Of a DNA stretch of 64,000 nucleotides, positions 1 through 12,317 are shown in pieces; position 1 is the stretch's first letter, and each line of letters opens with the position of its first letter. Source of the DNA: Limanda limanda (lineage: Eukaryota; Chordata; Actinopteri; Pleuronectiformes; Pleuronectidae); the NCBI RefSeq assembly GCF_963576545.1, contig NC_083651.1, positions 23,114,248 through 23,178,247 of the forward strand, given 5' to 3'. A program made the position numbers and the translations under genes. The notes below the pieces were generated by a model, which made no database searches, was not told the DNA's origin, and saw only the letters and a list, made by a program, of their open reading frames with translations.

Positions 1-3000
1 TGCTATCTCAAACTAAGTCCTTTTAGTTTACATTAGCAGCATGTCCTCTCCCATCTTTCTACAGTAGCCCCGAATGGACAAACCTAAAAGTTGTGTTTGC
101 TGCAGAATCTCCCACACACTTTGAAGGGAGGGGTGAGAGGACTGGGTTGATTGCAATCTGCAGCCTCACCACTAGGGGCCACTAAAAATTCTGCACACTG
201 GTGCCTTAAACGTTGAAAGCATGTCAATGATTATTGTCTTTTTGAGGACAGGTTGTTAAAACGTGACTCACAGTATAATGTCAGCCTTCATCTGATCTGC
301 TTACTTTTTACTTTTTCATTCTGCACAGATTATACATGTTCAACTTAAGACAAGAAAGTCATTCGAAGACAGATTCCTTCCTCCTATAAGTTTCCCTTTT
401 ACTCCAGGACAAAAGTCAGTTTGAATGAGGACTTGCTCTAGTTTTGCTTCAAAGGGCAAAAGTTTTGCGCCAGGAATGCAGCTTTTTTTTGAGAAAGTTA
501 GAAAATGTTTTGGTAAACTTTGTTTTCTGACCATCATACTTCTTCATAGTCAAATAGACACGTACAACTTCTGATGATTATGAGTTGCTCTGGGGAACTG
601 CAGAAAGTTGGTCTGTGGATAATTGTCTGTTTCACATTGTGATTCTTCAGCCTCTGAAAGTTTTTCCATTGTCACAAAAGCAGAAAAATTCCACACGAAT
701 GCAAATGTGTGAAATGTTACATCATATCTCACAAAGAAACAAACTAGCATCACGTTTACTTGCATACATAAATAATGAAGTGACATCAAACATTGCTAAA
801 AAAAAAAAAAAGGGGCAGTTCCAGTTATTGGCTTTTTATTTGACTCCAGCAGCCAGCCTGAATCATTTCCCCTTCAAGCCCTGTGCTATAAACCCGTAAG
901 TGGTTTCTTTTCATGTCGTCTTTACAAGTTTCCAGTATAATCTTCACTGTTTTCTACAGCAGTAAGTGACAGGCGAGTGGGGCTTCTTTTATAAAACCTG
1001 AGGGTGCCTTGCAGTAAATATCTCCAACAACAAACACCGAAGAGGCTACGAGATCAAATCCTGGTGTTCATCCTTTAATATTCAGATTCATCGATTTTTT
1101 TTATCATAGGAAAATGTGGATAGGGTCCATGTGTCAGTTTTTATATTACATGTGTGTGTTAGAGAGGAGATCTGCAACATTGGTCTCCTGAATTACAGAC
1201 GGGTTGTGGTGGAGTTGCTCATTACATGTGCCGCATGTAAGTAAGACTTTCTCAAGCAAGGAAAAGATGTGTTTCTCTGTAAAGGCAACAGATGTCCCAC
1301 ATCATATAGAGTTATTACACGCACACAGTCATTTAACCACCTCCTGCAGCCCAAGCCGGTCTCAAGTGATTAGAAGGAAAACGCTTCGGTGCGGCGTAAT
1401 TCGGTCTGTCTGAGGTAAACACGTGCATCTGAAATACAGTAAAGTACAGGTCCACGGCTCATTGCAAGATATTGATATGACAAAAACAAACAAAACTCAT
1501 TCATTTGATCTCAAGTCTCTGCCAGGGATCCTGGAATCCACCCATGGATTAGTGGAGTTTGACAGGCTTTGTATACGGAGGCGTACAAAGCCTGAGCTGC
1601 AGTCAGTGGGGTTCAGGAGTTTCACACCTAAAGGTCTTGTATAGAAGCAGTGGCACAGACAGAAGGAGACCGGGTTGAGTTGTGTAAGAGAAAGTGCGTC
1701 CTATGATGAGAGACAAGGACTCGTTCTTTTTCCGATGCTCCACAGATTCAGTCTCAGTCTCTCACACTCTCTCAGATGTTTCACTTGGTTTTATGAGATT
1801 GGACATATGCACTATGGATATCAGGGCTTCCGTCTGTGGACCTAGATTCAGGATGAGTCTGAAGCACCTTGTCCACTGGTCAAAAATCCCTCTAAACAAC
1901 CACGGACATCAAGCTTTTGTTTGCAATGTCTGGATACAATCATTTTTTAACTCCCTCCCAAATTACTCTGTAGTTGACACAAGTTTTAATCGGTTCTGGC
2001 TCCGATCGGCAGGGATGGAAACCTGATACCTGGCACGCGCTAATTTCTCCTTTGTCATGTTGGCAGTCTAGACACATGACGCTGCAGCTTTTCCTTCGCA
2101 ACATTAGAATGTGCACGGAACTTCTGGGCATTGGCATGTTATTAGCCATTAACATGTGTGTACTTTTTTTACTTTTACATCGCAGGACCATCGTGCATTA
2201 AGGATTTTACGACGATGCATTACCTTCTGCCTTCTGCGGCTCACAGCAACTATTATGATATGGCATATAACATCGGACTTTGTTAGCACACGTTAGCTTC
2301 CAGGGCTAACGTGGTGCTTGTTCCGTGAATGTCCCTGTAACCCTGACCATCTCCACGTTCAAAAGTCTGGCAGTTTAATAAAGCATTGTTTAAAAGAATG
2401 AACTAATTGCCAAATAAAAACAGTCAACTCTGATTAGACTGACACAATTATTCGGGGACTTAGGGTGTGCAAATAAATGCCTGTGTGCATCCTTAACTCT
2501 TTTACGACAGCTTTACTCAGCATGTATCGACTAAAACATGCAAAGTTGCAAACAGAAAAATGAAGAGATTCCTTCATCTCGGACGCTTAGCTGCTGTTAA
2601 ACCAACTTTTATGGATGGGAAAGTCATTTCACATCTTAAAGTTATTCGGCACATTTTACAACTCAACTTTAACGAGGAAATTTAAATAGTTCTGTTGCCC
2701 TTCGGATTCTATTTGGGTTTAAAATAGAAGAATCGACCACAGCTGAAAAACATGCAAACAGCCCTACACAGTCCGAGTCCTCAGCAGACGTCTCCCTCCA
2801 TCATCCTCTTCCCTGGTAATCTTCTCATTTCACCTGACAGGTTTATGACACACATGCATTGGTATGTTCTGCCTGCAGGTGATCGAAAATGTTTTTTAAC
2901 ATTTGGCATAAGCTCCATCTCATAGCTCTCTGGACGCTGCCACAGCGGCTTCTTAAAAGCGACCACATTCCTCGAGTCCTCAAGCCAATCACTCAGTCCT

Positions 3001-3189
3001 CATATGTCACTTTGGACATCGCTGAGAAGCCCTGTGTCAGTTCAGAGACATTAACTTCAGTCAGCAAAGTCGTGGAAGATGAAAAAAAGTGTTATGACAG
3101 TTTGTTGTGTAACCGTCCTGATTGTGGAACCTCAACCTCAGTGTTCTGCTCTATATTAACACAACTATCGTCTCTGCCCTCACCTACAG
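1..3189 (+). other. wnt10a: wnt10a intron 2 (3' part)
   Basis: This is non-coding sequence upstream of the first recognisable wnt10a exon. It ends with a usable splice acceptor: a pyrimidine-rich run around 3165-3187 and CTACAG at 3184-3189. I looked for the preceding exon, which in WNT10A encodes the [24 protein letters not shown]-type block, and found no match in any frame, so that exon should lie left of the window. The small open frames here have no recognisable domains. The only repeat I recognise is near 120-210. Confidence 0.75.
120..210. repeat. Fragment of a common teleost interspersed repeat
   Basis: The stretch around 152-210 (TGCAATCTGCAGCCTCACC, then ACTAGGGGCCACTAAAAATT and CTGCACACTGGTGCCTTAAA) resembles a motif I have seen scattered in many fish introns and intergenic regions. 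No terminal repeats or target-site duplications are evident, so its class and true ends are unknown. It is identified by recall, not by a database search. Confidence 0.45.
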
Positions 3190-3563
3190 GCTTCAGAGAG
3201 AGCGCCTTCGCGTACGCCATCGCAGCAGCAGGTGTGGTGCACGCCGTGGCAAACGCCTGCTCCATGGGCAAGCTGAAGGCATGCGGCTGCGATGAGAAGC
3301 GCCGCGGGGACGAAGAAGCTTTTCGCATCAAACTGCACCGCTTGCAGCTGGAGGCCATCCACCGAGGGAAGGGGATGGTGCACGGCGTCATGGAGCACTT
3401 CCCCGCCGAGCTGCCGGGACCCCAGGACTCCTGGGAGTGGGGGGGCTGCAGCCCCGACGTGGAATTCGGGGAGAAGTTCTCGCGTGACTTCCTGGATGCT
3501 CGTGAGACCAACAAGGACATCCATGCCCGGATGAGGCTGCACAATAATAGAGTTGGGAGACAG
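3190..3563 (+). CDS. wnt10a: Wnt-10a, coding exon 3 of 4
   Basis: This internal exon encodes 124 full codons plus a split first Gly, beginning [20 protein letters not shown] and ending HNNRVGRQ. The acceptor is CTACAG at 3184-3189 and the donor CAG/GTGAGT at 3561-3569. It enters in phase 1 and leaves in phase 0. Wnt hallmarks are [15 protein letters not shown], the ACGCD Cys pair, [25 protein letters not shown] and the [12 protein letters not shown] helix. The run [19 protein letters not shown] and [15 protein letters not shown] match WNT10A rather than WNT10B, which has SFSMLAAGVMHAV and lacks RRGDEEAF. Wnt-10a is a secreted, lipid-modified, Cys-rich ligand for Frizzled/LRP receptors in beta-catenin signalling. 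An open frame continues upstream of 3190 in the intron, but it loses all Wnt similarity and is not coding. Confidence 0.95.
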
Positions 3564-4601
3564 GTGAGTCTGATTGTTAGTAGGACTGTTTCTACATGTT
3601 GAGATCCTGCATTGTAATGCTTTCCCTGGGATTTCTCTACCTCAGGAACCAGTTTCTATACTGGAATGTAGGTTATCTAACAGCTGCGCGGATACATTAT
3701 TGGTTAATATTTAATATTATACTTAATATTACACATCCAGTGCATTTTACTCAAACGATGTAACCTCATGTCATGCAAAAAACAGGGTGCTTGGGTGGAG
3801 ATGACGTGTTTCAGAGAAAGTAGTGCAGTTTATAGTGAGATGGCTGGATCCTGATTATGACATATTTGGTCATTTATTGGCATAACCAGTGAGTGAGACA
3901 GTCAAACCACTCTGAGAACCATTAGCAAAATCCTGTGACACCAAGGAAGGGTTGTGTTTTAACTTCTGAACAGCTGGTGTTCGGGCTCCAGGTTTCTGTT
4001 GCTTCAGTTTTGACTTTTTTTAAAGTGAAAACTATCAAAAAGACTGAAAAATTTTCAGTTTTTCATTCATCAGAAACAGAATGTCAAGACAAACACGCCT
4101 GAAACCTCATGCACTCTGGTCATGCGTGTGCCGGTGGACATGGGAATTGTCGCAGACTGCTCGGATAACAGATCACTTCTACACATGTAAACAGTTGTAT
4201 CAGGGTCAGCAACACTTGTAGTTGATTATCCATGTTGTGTTCTACATTGGTAGTCGAGGCTGTTACTGGTTGTTTTCCTCTAGAAGGGGGTCATGTGATA
4301 CAAGCCTGATGAATCAGCTATGGCTATGTTGTGACCGAGAAGACCCAATCAGCAAGCAGTTGTGAGTGTTAATCACTTTGTTACTGAACGTTCAGACTTA
4401 AACGCAGCTTCGCAGTTTTATAAAAAACATGGAGTCAGCAGCGTTTCCACTCTTCTCTAATTTAGAAGCTCTAAAACTCTGGAACAAAAACTTTGTCGTA
4501 TGGATGTAGCCACAGACACTGCCACTAAAAGAGCTGGACTCATAGAGGCCTTGACCGGTTCCGTTGAGAGGAAGCAAATGGGAGAGAGACTATGAATAAT
4601 A

Positions 4602-4640
4602 ACACACACACACACACACACAAACACACACGCACACACA
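4602..4640. repeat. (CA)n microsatellite, interrupted
   Basis: CA dinucleotide tract with an AA and a CG interruption inside wnt10a intron 3. Confidence 0.9.
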
Positions 4641-6961
4641 GAGGGAGTTGAGGTTACTGTACAGATAGTGTATCGGTGAAGGCGGCCACTGGGGGAATTT
4701 CCAGTCTGATTCTTTTCTCATGTGTTAGTCTTGCCTCAGGGATTACCTTAATACACACAGTGTGTCTGGAGTAACTTTATACTTTCCACTCCGTTGATAT
4801 GTCACAATGTGATGTGAAAATGTTATGGGTGAGTGTTTGAGTGATATTTTGAAAACATTAATTTTGGGAACTGAAAGGAAGCTTTGGCTCAGTGGATGGG
4901 AAGGGGGGGGGGTCTTCAATGTTCATTACTACTACAACAAATGTTAATAATTACTATCAGATTAATTCAGTCGATGCTAGTATATCGTCTTTCAGAAGCC
5001 ATAAAAACTCAAACTCCACTCCCAATATCTGTGTCTTTTATTAACAATGACAGGGGAAACCACTCATAGGCTCTAAGAATGAAGAATGAATTTTAGAGGA
5101 ATTAAGTTAAGCACGATAGTTATGTTGTAGATGTTGTCTTGTATTCTTTAGCAGGTTAAATATAAATTTCTGGATTTGTTGTGTCTTCAGGGAAACTCCT
5201 CTGACAGGAAGTTGTAACTTTAAACTAACATTGTTTTGTTAAGATTCGCTGGCTGCGTTGTGTCAATCAGTGTCAGGTGAGCCAGGAGGTCAAACAGGGT
5301 GATGGGCTTCTCAAACCCATGATAATAAAACATATAGGGGACTGTATTATACATCATTATATTATTAATGCCAGGCTAAAATACTTAAAGCTCCTATATA
5401 CTTTATAAACATTCAATATTGGTCTCTGCGTAGTCTAAACCTCTTTTCACTGAATCGTTCCAAACGTCTTTTCCTTGAGCAACGCAACAGAACGATGTCC
5501 ATGACGGTGATAACCTTTAACGATGTCCAGTTCCCTGGTGGAGCATAGGAGAAGTGATTGTAACTTGCTCATTGTTCCCTGTTTCCTCCGGACTAATTTG
5601 GGCCTGTATCTCTCCATCAGTTTACTTCTGGTTTCCTTGATTATGCAGACACAACACAAATGCGGAGTGCATCAGATGAGCTCTCGAGCCGCCGGCCTCC
5701 CTGCAGGAGCTGCGCTGGTCGAGCCGCTCACATAAATCCCAATCACTGGTGTGGACGTGGGGAGTAAACTGTGGGTCGGGGCCGATATTACATCAGCAGT
5801 GATTAGTTCACGAGCCAAGGAAAGGGACTAATTTGTCTCTTTTAGTGTGGCTGGAGTCGGTATGATTATGAAACTGGATCACGTACAGGATCACAGTGAG
5901 GCCTCGTGTATGTTGTCTTTACTCTGTCAAAATCCTGAGGCCCAATAATCACAAATACACTCGTACATTCATAACATCCCAAATGTGATCCTGCTTTTTC
6001 TTTTCCCTGTCAGCGAGACTATTTGCAGAAGTATACACAGTTGCTCGTCCTGTGAGTTGGTTGGAAAGTCTGAGACTAGTTCATGGGTTTCATATAGAAA
6101 GAAATTGGAAGGGACTATAAATAGCTGTTAAAATGATGGTCATTTATCATTCACTGTTTGTTGAATGGCACAATAACCCAGATACCAATTTGTCATTTAG
6201 CCAGACATTGAAGTGACTCTTCTATTATACAGTAGTCATTTAATTACATGATGTGGCGCAGGACATCTTATTCAATAATTACAGTTTCAGAAGCCAGTTG
6301 GCAACGTGATTATAGGATTAACATTTTTCTGATAGACAGCTAGAGGAGTTACTCTTTCAGAAACAGACACGAATCTGATTAATTAATATTGACATTAATT
6401 AAGTTTATATATTATAAACAAGCTTGTGAAACCAAGCCAGCTACAGTCTTTTGGCAGGTGAAGTGCCCCAGAGAAAAATCGTTCAAGAACCCGAACATGT
6501 AATCACGCCTTTCAGACTTTAAGAAGTACAGCAGTCGCTCTAAGAAAACAAACTATAACTGGCACCACTCAGCTTCATTTTAATTTACAGTTTGATCTTT
6601 TGCAGAATGATATTTAGAAAGGCTAAATATTGGCTCTCAGGTTCCTCACAATAAATTTTGCCTTCACTGTGCCAGACGGCCTGTTTCCAGCCAAGCGTGC
6701 AGAGGCATCCATCAAACAAACAGAAAGAAACTCTGACTCCGAGTCATCGACATCAAAGAGCCGATACCTTGTTCTTTGTAGAGTTGCTGGCTCTCACCAG
6801 CAGAGGCTAAACGACACCCGGTGATCCTTTACCTCTCGCACTCTGACACAAGCCTGGCGACCCCTGGTGACCCCGGTAGGGTTCAAAGCTACAGTGTTTG
6901 ACCCTCTTGCTTATCGGATACATCTGGTTCTATGTCTCTGTTACACAGGGGTGTGGGGTGT

Positions 6962-6980
6962 GGGGGGGGGGGGGGGGGGG
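6962..6980. repeat. Poly(G) tract, 19 G
   Basis: Uninterrupted G run after GGTGTGGGGTGT in intron 3. It could form a G-quadruplex on either DNA or the wnt10a pre-mRNA (sense strand). Its exact length is prone to sequencing error. Confidence 0.85.
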
Positions 6981-7352
6981 CTCTTCAAACACTCAGCTGT
7001 ACTGGTGAGAAAGGTCCAACCCCCTGTGCTATTTATAAATGACAACATGATAACATGTTTCATGGAGTTTAAGGCCATGGGCTGTGAGAGAGTTTGGGGT
7101 CTTAGGGACTTGTAACATCTCACAACAGCCTGGAGATCATCAGCTCCAACGAGTGCAGTGTCCAGAGCGATAGAGACGAGATAGAGAGCTGGAAAGAGGA
7201 AGAGAAGAGAGAGAGTGGCAAAGAGGGACAGAGAAGAAGGAGGAAAGCAAACTCACTTTGAGTCATTGTGGAGTTGCTGTAAAATACCAGGCACCTTGAG
7301 GACTTCAAATAGTAGAGACAGCCACAACAAAGCTCCTTTAAGACCACGCATG

Positions 7353-7372
7353 ACACACACACACACACACGC

Positions 7373-7412
<40 letters not shown>

Positions 7413-7435
7413 AACACACACACACACACACACAC
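7353..7435. repeat. (CA)n microsatellite, interrupted
   Basis: CA tract with GCA and TACAA interruptions in wnt10a intron 3. Frames through it give spurious Thr/His or Cys/Val polypeptides. Confidence 0.95.
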
Positions 7436-7689
7436 GGCCCACACAATCAAACAGAAAATACACTGACAGGTGGCGGCCTCGAAAATGATGCCGGCCCTTC
7501 CCGTGTCTCTTCTCCCCCCTCCCCTCCCACCACTCCTGCCCCTCCCCTCCAGCCCCCTACCCCCCCACCCCCCTTCTTTTTTCAGCGAAGTAGTCTTTAG
7601 GCTAGAGGAATTTGGTGGGGCTTTTTTTTTTCTTCTTTCGCGGGGCGTGCATGTCGCCTCATGCCCACCCCAGGGTTCTCACGACGTCC

Positions 7690-7980
7690 CGTCTTGTTTT
7701 TAGCCCTAATTAGTGGCTGCTGGCAGTTTGGAAACAGATGTTTAAAACCCTGCAAAAGATTTTAGACTTCAAACGCCGCGGCGGAAAGTAGAAAGAGATT
7801 CGCCCTTCCTTCCCTCGCTCCCCCCCGCCTGCTCAGGCCTCCACCGACTCCTCTCTCCGGCCGGGCTGATTACAGAAATAATACTGTATTCTGAGGAGCC
7901 ACGAGACCTTTATGACGAGAGGGAGGTTTATTTACACATGGTGTCAGCGGCATCATCAGCGTTCGTAAAGCTCGGGCTGC
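7690..7980. promoter_or_regulatory. Candidate conserved non-coding element
   Basis: Unique, moderately GC-rich block in wnt10a intron 3. It carries the homeodomain palindrome CTAATTAG (7706-7713) and GATTACAGAAATAATAC around 7868, and is free of microsatellite sequence apart from the C-rich stretch near 7801-7860. Its composition differs from the surrounding AT-rich intron. Function is inferred only from composition, motif content and its position in a developmental gene. No alignment was possible. Confidence 0.3.
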
Positions 7981-9901
7981 TTGTTTACACACAAAATAAG
8001 ATTAATTTGAGTGAACAGGAAAAATACGTTTATTTTGATATGACTTGATGATGTCCATAAATCAAGTAACCCAATATCGTTTTTCCGAGAGGATGCAAAA
8101 TGCCGGTTTCAGACGTGTTGTGGCAGTGAACCCAAACGCACTACTGTGCAGCAGTTAATAAAGCAGAGTTTTAAAGGCTTGACTTCATGTTTAAAGTGTC
8201 GAGCTCATCACATGGAGACAGTCCACCGAGGCAGTAAACTTCTCAGCCAAGTTTTTTTTTTCTTATTCTTTCTTCTGAGCGTTTTTCTCAATCGTTTAGA
8301 GAGCACACCTCAAAGCAAACGCTTTGGCACGGCTGCTTGTGTTCTTGTTGCACAGCTCCGAGCCATGCAAGCCACGCTGAGGTTCTGTTCAGTCCTGTCT
8401 GTTTATTAGGCAAGTGGCGACAGTGCTGGCTGGCAAGCGTAATTTCAATTTAGCATCAGGGTCTAACTTCAGGGGAGTAAAAGGAGACGGCGTGGCACGC
8501 ATCAGGAAGGAAACTACACGGTTCAACTCGACTGTTTAATAGACGTACGGGTAATCATCTGCACATTGGAGACGTTTGCCTCCAGTCCATCCAAATCACT
8601 TTCAAGGGTTTTGTTCATGATGGCACTCGACTCTTGATTATCATCACAATGGGGAAGCTGTACAGCAGGAAATGTGAGGTGATCCGACACTTCAAAGACA
8701 AGGTGAAACCACAATGACAGCGTCTGTCATTCAAAACATTATGTGTGCAATGGAAAATGGACTCAAAGTGAATCCTTCAGATATGATTGGATTACCACAC
8801 ATATGGGAATAGATTTCGTGAAGGTGCTGCAGTATTCTGGGCTGCAGTGGACAGTGGGTCCCACTTCATTCATCTGCATTGTTGAATCAGGTGGAGGATC
8901 AAGAAAAAAGAAAATTATATTGCAACAACACAACTTGGAAATGGAAATACTGCTTTCGTCGACTGACATCCAGGAACAAACCTCTAACTGCTCCTGCTAC
9001 AACAATGAGCTAATGATCCAGTGTGGTTTAATATGATGGTAGCTAGTTGTTCCTAATCATATATGTGAAAGTGGTCAAATCAAATGGCAGGTGAGCTCAA
9101 AGTGGGACCCGCAGACCCCTGAGGGTCCTTGAGGGGTCTCGGCAAAAAAAAAAGGGGAATCATAAATGTATGATTATTCTGGCACTTAATCTCATACACT
9201 TCCTGGAATAAAACATCTAAAACCAAAGATCTTGTCAAACTGGGGCCTGGGGTCTAGTTAAGTAAGGGGGACCTTGAAGCACCTACACACATTTGGAGCA
9301 GGTTCCTCTGTTTCACTAAGACAACTACAAACTGAATGTGTTGACCTATCAGAGTCTATTTAACTTAAGATGGCACATATTCTCTTTAGATTGATCTGAA
9401 AATACTTCACTTGTGTCTGATGTATAAGCCTCTCCACTGCAGCAGCTGATAAAGCACCTCTGACTCTCCCACCTGATGTTTTCAGACAGTTGAGGAAACT
9501 CTGCGATTTAAGGCACAATCTGGCTCCACCAGACCACTGAGCATACTTTAGAAGTTTTTACTCGAACCATACTGGATTTGAGTGCCACCCCCCCTCTAAG
9601 CTTGATCCAAACTGGCAATAGTGGGACCCCTGCAGATCCTTTTATGTCTAATTTAACCCTTAAGCGGTGATAAACTGCTCTGGAGATCCCATTCACGTTC
9701 GTTCATTGACTCAGAACCCACACGAAAAAAAGCAAAGTGTGTTTGATCAAAAAATAGCAGCATATTAGTGCAGGGTTAGTGCAGCGTTCCTCAGAGGCCG
9801 GTTTATATCATCAGTGGTGTGCGCGGCATTCCTGAGTTCTGACAGTACAGAGGCCGAGCATTTGATGTGACCCACCACACACAGCACGCGCACCGACATG
9901 T

Positions 9902-9932
<31 letters not shown>
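9902..9932. repeat. (CA)n microsatellite
   Basis: About 15 CA units in wnt10a intron 3, followed by a CT-rich stretch. Confidence 0.95.
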
Positions 9933-9936
<4 letters not shown>

Positions 9937-10229
9937 CTATCACTACAACTCTCTTTCTCTTTCACTCGCACACACTCTCCCAAACGTACACGGAGGCAAA
10001 CCTTTCACAGTAAAAGCAGCAGGTGGAAGTGCTTATGCTGGTAATAACATTTTATTACAGTCTCTAAATGAGAGCTGTGGACATGAACAGTGAGTAAATA
10101 CTGCACACATGCACACTCACATTCTAATGCGTCTGCCTGTATACCCCAGTTATGCGTTTACTCCAGTAATTACATGTCATTGTGTTTGCATGTGCGCGTG
10201 TGTATTTGTCTGTGTACGCGTAATTGTTC

Positions 10230-10500
10230 TTTTGAAGCGAGGCGTTTGATTTGTTTAAAGTGATGTCTGGGCTTAATGTGCGGCTGTGGGATTTGTTTGT
10301 GTGCTTTGATATCGCCCTGGCTTTCTGCTCGGCTTTAAAGGCCCTTTGGCAGACTGTCTTTGAACTGGCGAACACGAGGCAGCACGCAGTCGAGCGGGAA
10401 CGGGTCGACTGCGGGACACACAGACACCAGATTAGGATTTTCCCAACAGAGGTGATGACACAGCGATTGGGCCGCGATTAAATTCAATTAACCAAACAAA
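10230..10500. promoter_or_regulatory. Candidate intronic enhancer with TCF/LEF-like sites
   Basis: Unique block in wnt10a intron 3 with CTTTGAT (10304-10310) and CTTTGAA (10358-10364), both matching the TCF/LEF core on the minus strand. Additional TTTAAAG motifs lie near 10255 and 10335. The block ends with GATTAAATTCAATTAACC around 10476, a homeodomain-type AT cluster. Seven-base motifs occur often by chance, so this remains a hypothesis. Confidence 0.3.
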
Positions 10501-11159
10501 TCCGACATTACGGCACGAGGCTGGAAGTCAAATTGCTCACCTCCTGTTCTTCTGGAGAGCGTGTAAACTTTTCTTATGGCCCATACTGCAAAACATTCAT
10601 GTGGATTACACTGAGACCAAGAGGAAAGTATTTTTCATCAACTAACAAACTATTACAGCCTCCTCGTCTTGCATGTGATCAACCGAGGGTGGGATCATAC
10701 ATTTCACAGCAGGGAGAACAATGAAATACCCTCTTTTTATGTGCTGTTGGATTCCTCATAAACTGTCTCGCAGGCACATCAGTCCCTCACTGGCTGCTTC
10801 CTCTCCCCGTTGTTTATGTCGTGCCACAGGACTTTCCCTCTCCGAAAAAAGAAAATGCTGTAAGTCATCATCGACTCCTTCACTACCACAGACTCACAAG
10901 TGACTCAGCCAGATTTCAATATTTGCTCAGGATGAGGTCTAACTGTTAACTGGAGTCCTGCGTCACAGTCTTCATTATGACGGAGCTGAACCGACCACTT
11001 GCATGCAACAAATGAAATAAACACCTCGTTGAGATTGTATGTTGTAGAACAAATCACTGTAGTAACCGAGTATTGCTAAACGGATTAAACTAGAAACTTT
11101 TGTTTTTTAATCACACAAATAAAAACCTGTCAAGCAGTGGCTTCATAATGAGATGTACA

Positions 11160-11480
11160 AAAGACAAACAACAACCTCCATTGAGGACCAAACATTCTGC
11201 TTATGAAACCACATTCAAATTCGCTAGATCCAGATTTGTATTGGGACCTGCACCAACTGCAACTGCCATGAATTATTCTCCTGAGAAATCTACAAAAATG
11301 ATGAAAGAGATTCTACCTATATCTATAAAATTGAAAATTGAAAATGTCTTGATCTCCCCCTGATTTGAATCGGCACCAGCGTTAATGGGTTCTTTCCTGA
11401 CCTGTGCTGCCTCCTTCCACCAAGTGTTCTGGTAATCAATCCAGTAGTTTGTGTGTAATTGTTCATGTTGTCAAATAAAA
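11160..11480 (-). mobile_element. Decayed interspersed repeat, family A, antisense copy
   Basis: The stretch has, in order, a 'TAGATCCAGATTTG ... GGACCTGCACCAA' part, 'ATGAATTATTCTCCTGAGAAAT', 'ATGGGTTCTTTCCTGACC', 'TTCCACCAAGTGTTCTGG' and 'CCAGTAGTTTGTGTGTAAT'. This is the reverse complement of a repeat whose sense form reads '...AAACTACTG ... GAAACTTGGTGGAAGGA ... GGGAAGAACC ... TCTCAGGGAATAATTCAT'. Copies also occur near 22399, 23383, 32365, 39665 and 49105. I recall the family as widespread in fish but do not know its class. No ORF or terminal inverted repeat is visible. Confidence 0.6.
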
Positions 11481-12297
11481 CACAACTTCACATTTTCTGG
11501 TTCTACCGGCTGGTGGACCATCACCTTCAGTAGCTCCCATCTCGGTTTCTTTTATTTTTATTCTGTCTTCTCTTCATTAAAAGAAAAGAAAAAAACAATA
11601 TGACAACTCTAGAACCTTTATCTAAGTAATCCACTCAGATCCAGGCTCTGATCTTCAGTTTACTTCAAACCTCCTCTCCATTGCACGGTAGTCTGCTCTG
11701 CTCCACTCAACATGTTGTATCCCCCCCCCACCACCCCCAGTCTACTGTATTATGTAGCCTGCAGACCTGATCTGCCACCAACATGTCCTATTTGATCTCT
11801 GTCTGGGGTTGTTTTATGGACGCCTCTGTCTCACTCATTAAAACTCGCCAGATGTTGGTCCCTAGCTGTGGTCCACGGTTGACTTTGAAGCATTTAGATC
11901 ACTGTTGTGTACATGCGGCCGTGCACCATGGTGTCATAAGTCAACGGAATTGCCAATATTAGCAGGTTTCCATCTTTATATCCAGTAACCCATGTTTTTA
12001 AAACAAACACTTTCTGTTTATCACAGTATTTTACTCTTCTCAAAGGGGGGACTCCCGGCCCCAATTGATTCTCTACATAATAACAGCACAGCTCAAAGAC
12101 AGTGTGTTGCACAAGGTGTTCTTTTCATGCAAGCTTTTTTATAGCTGGTGGCAAATGTTGTGTAAGACCAGGACCCGTCTGTGTATTACATTGTCACGAT
12201 GGCAGGTTACATGCTAATTGCGATCACTTCTCGATTCAGAGCAGCAGGACATGATGACTGAAGGAGAACAAGCTAGACAAACATTTGATTTGTGATA

Positions 12298-12317
12298 ACA
12301 CACACACACACACACAT
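12298..12317. repeat. (CA)n microsatellite
   Basis: Short CA tract in wnt10a intron 3. Confidence 0.85.

Noticed and set aside
1..3189. Search for wnt10a exon 2
   Set aside because: No segment encoding the expected Cys/Trp-rich block was found, so it is taken to be outside the window.
3092..3544. Antisense frames across wnt10a exon 3
   Set aside because: They are shadows of a conserved coding exon in a GC-rich stretch, with no domain of their own.
2889..3602. 237-codon frame overlapping the wnt10a exon
   Set aside because: Only the part from 3190 to 3563 is Wnt. The rest is intron read through by chance on both sides of good splice sites.
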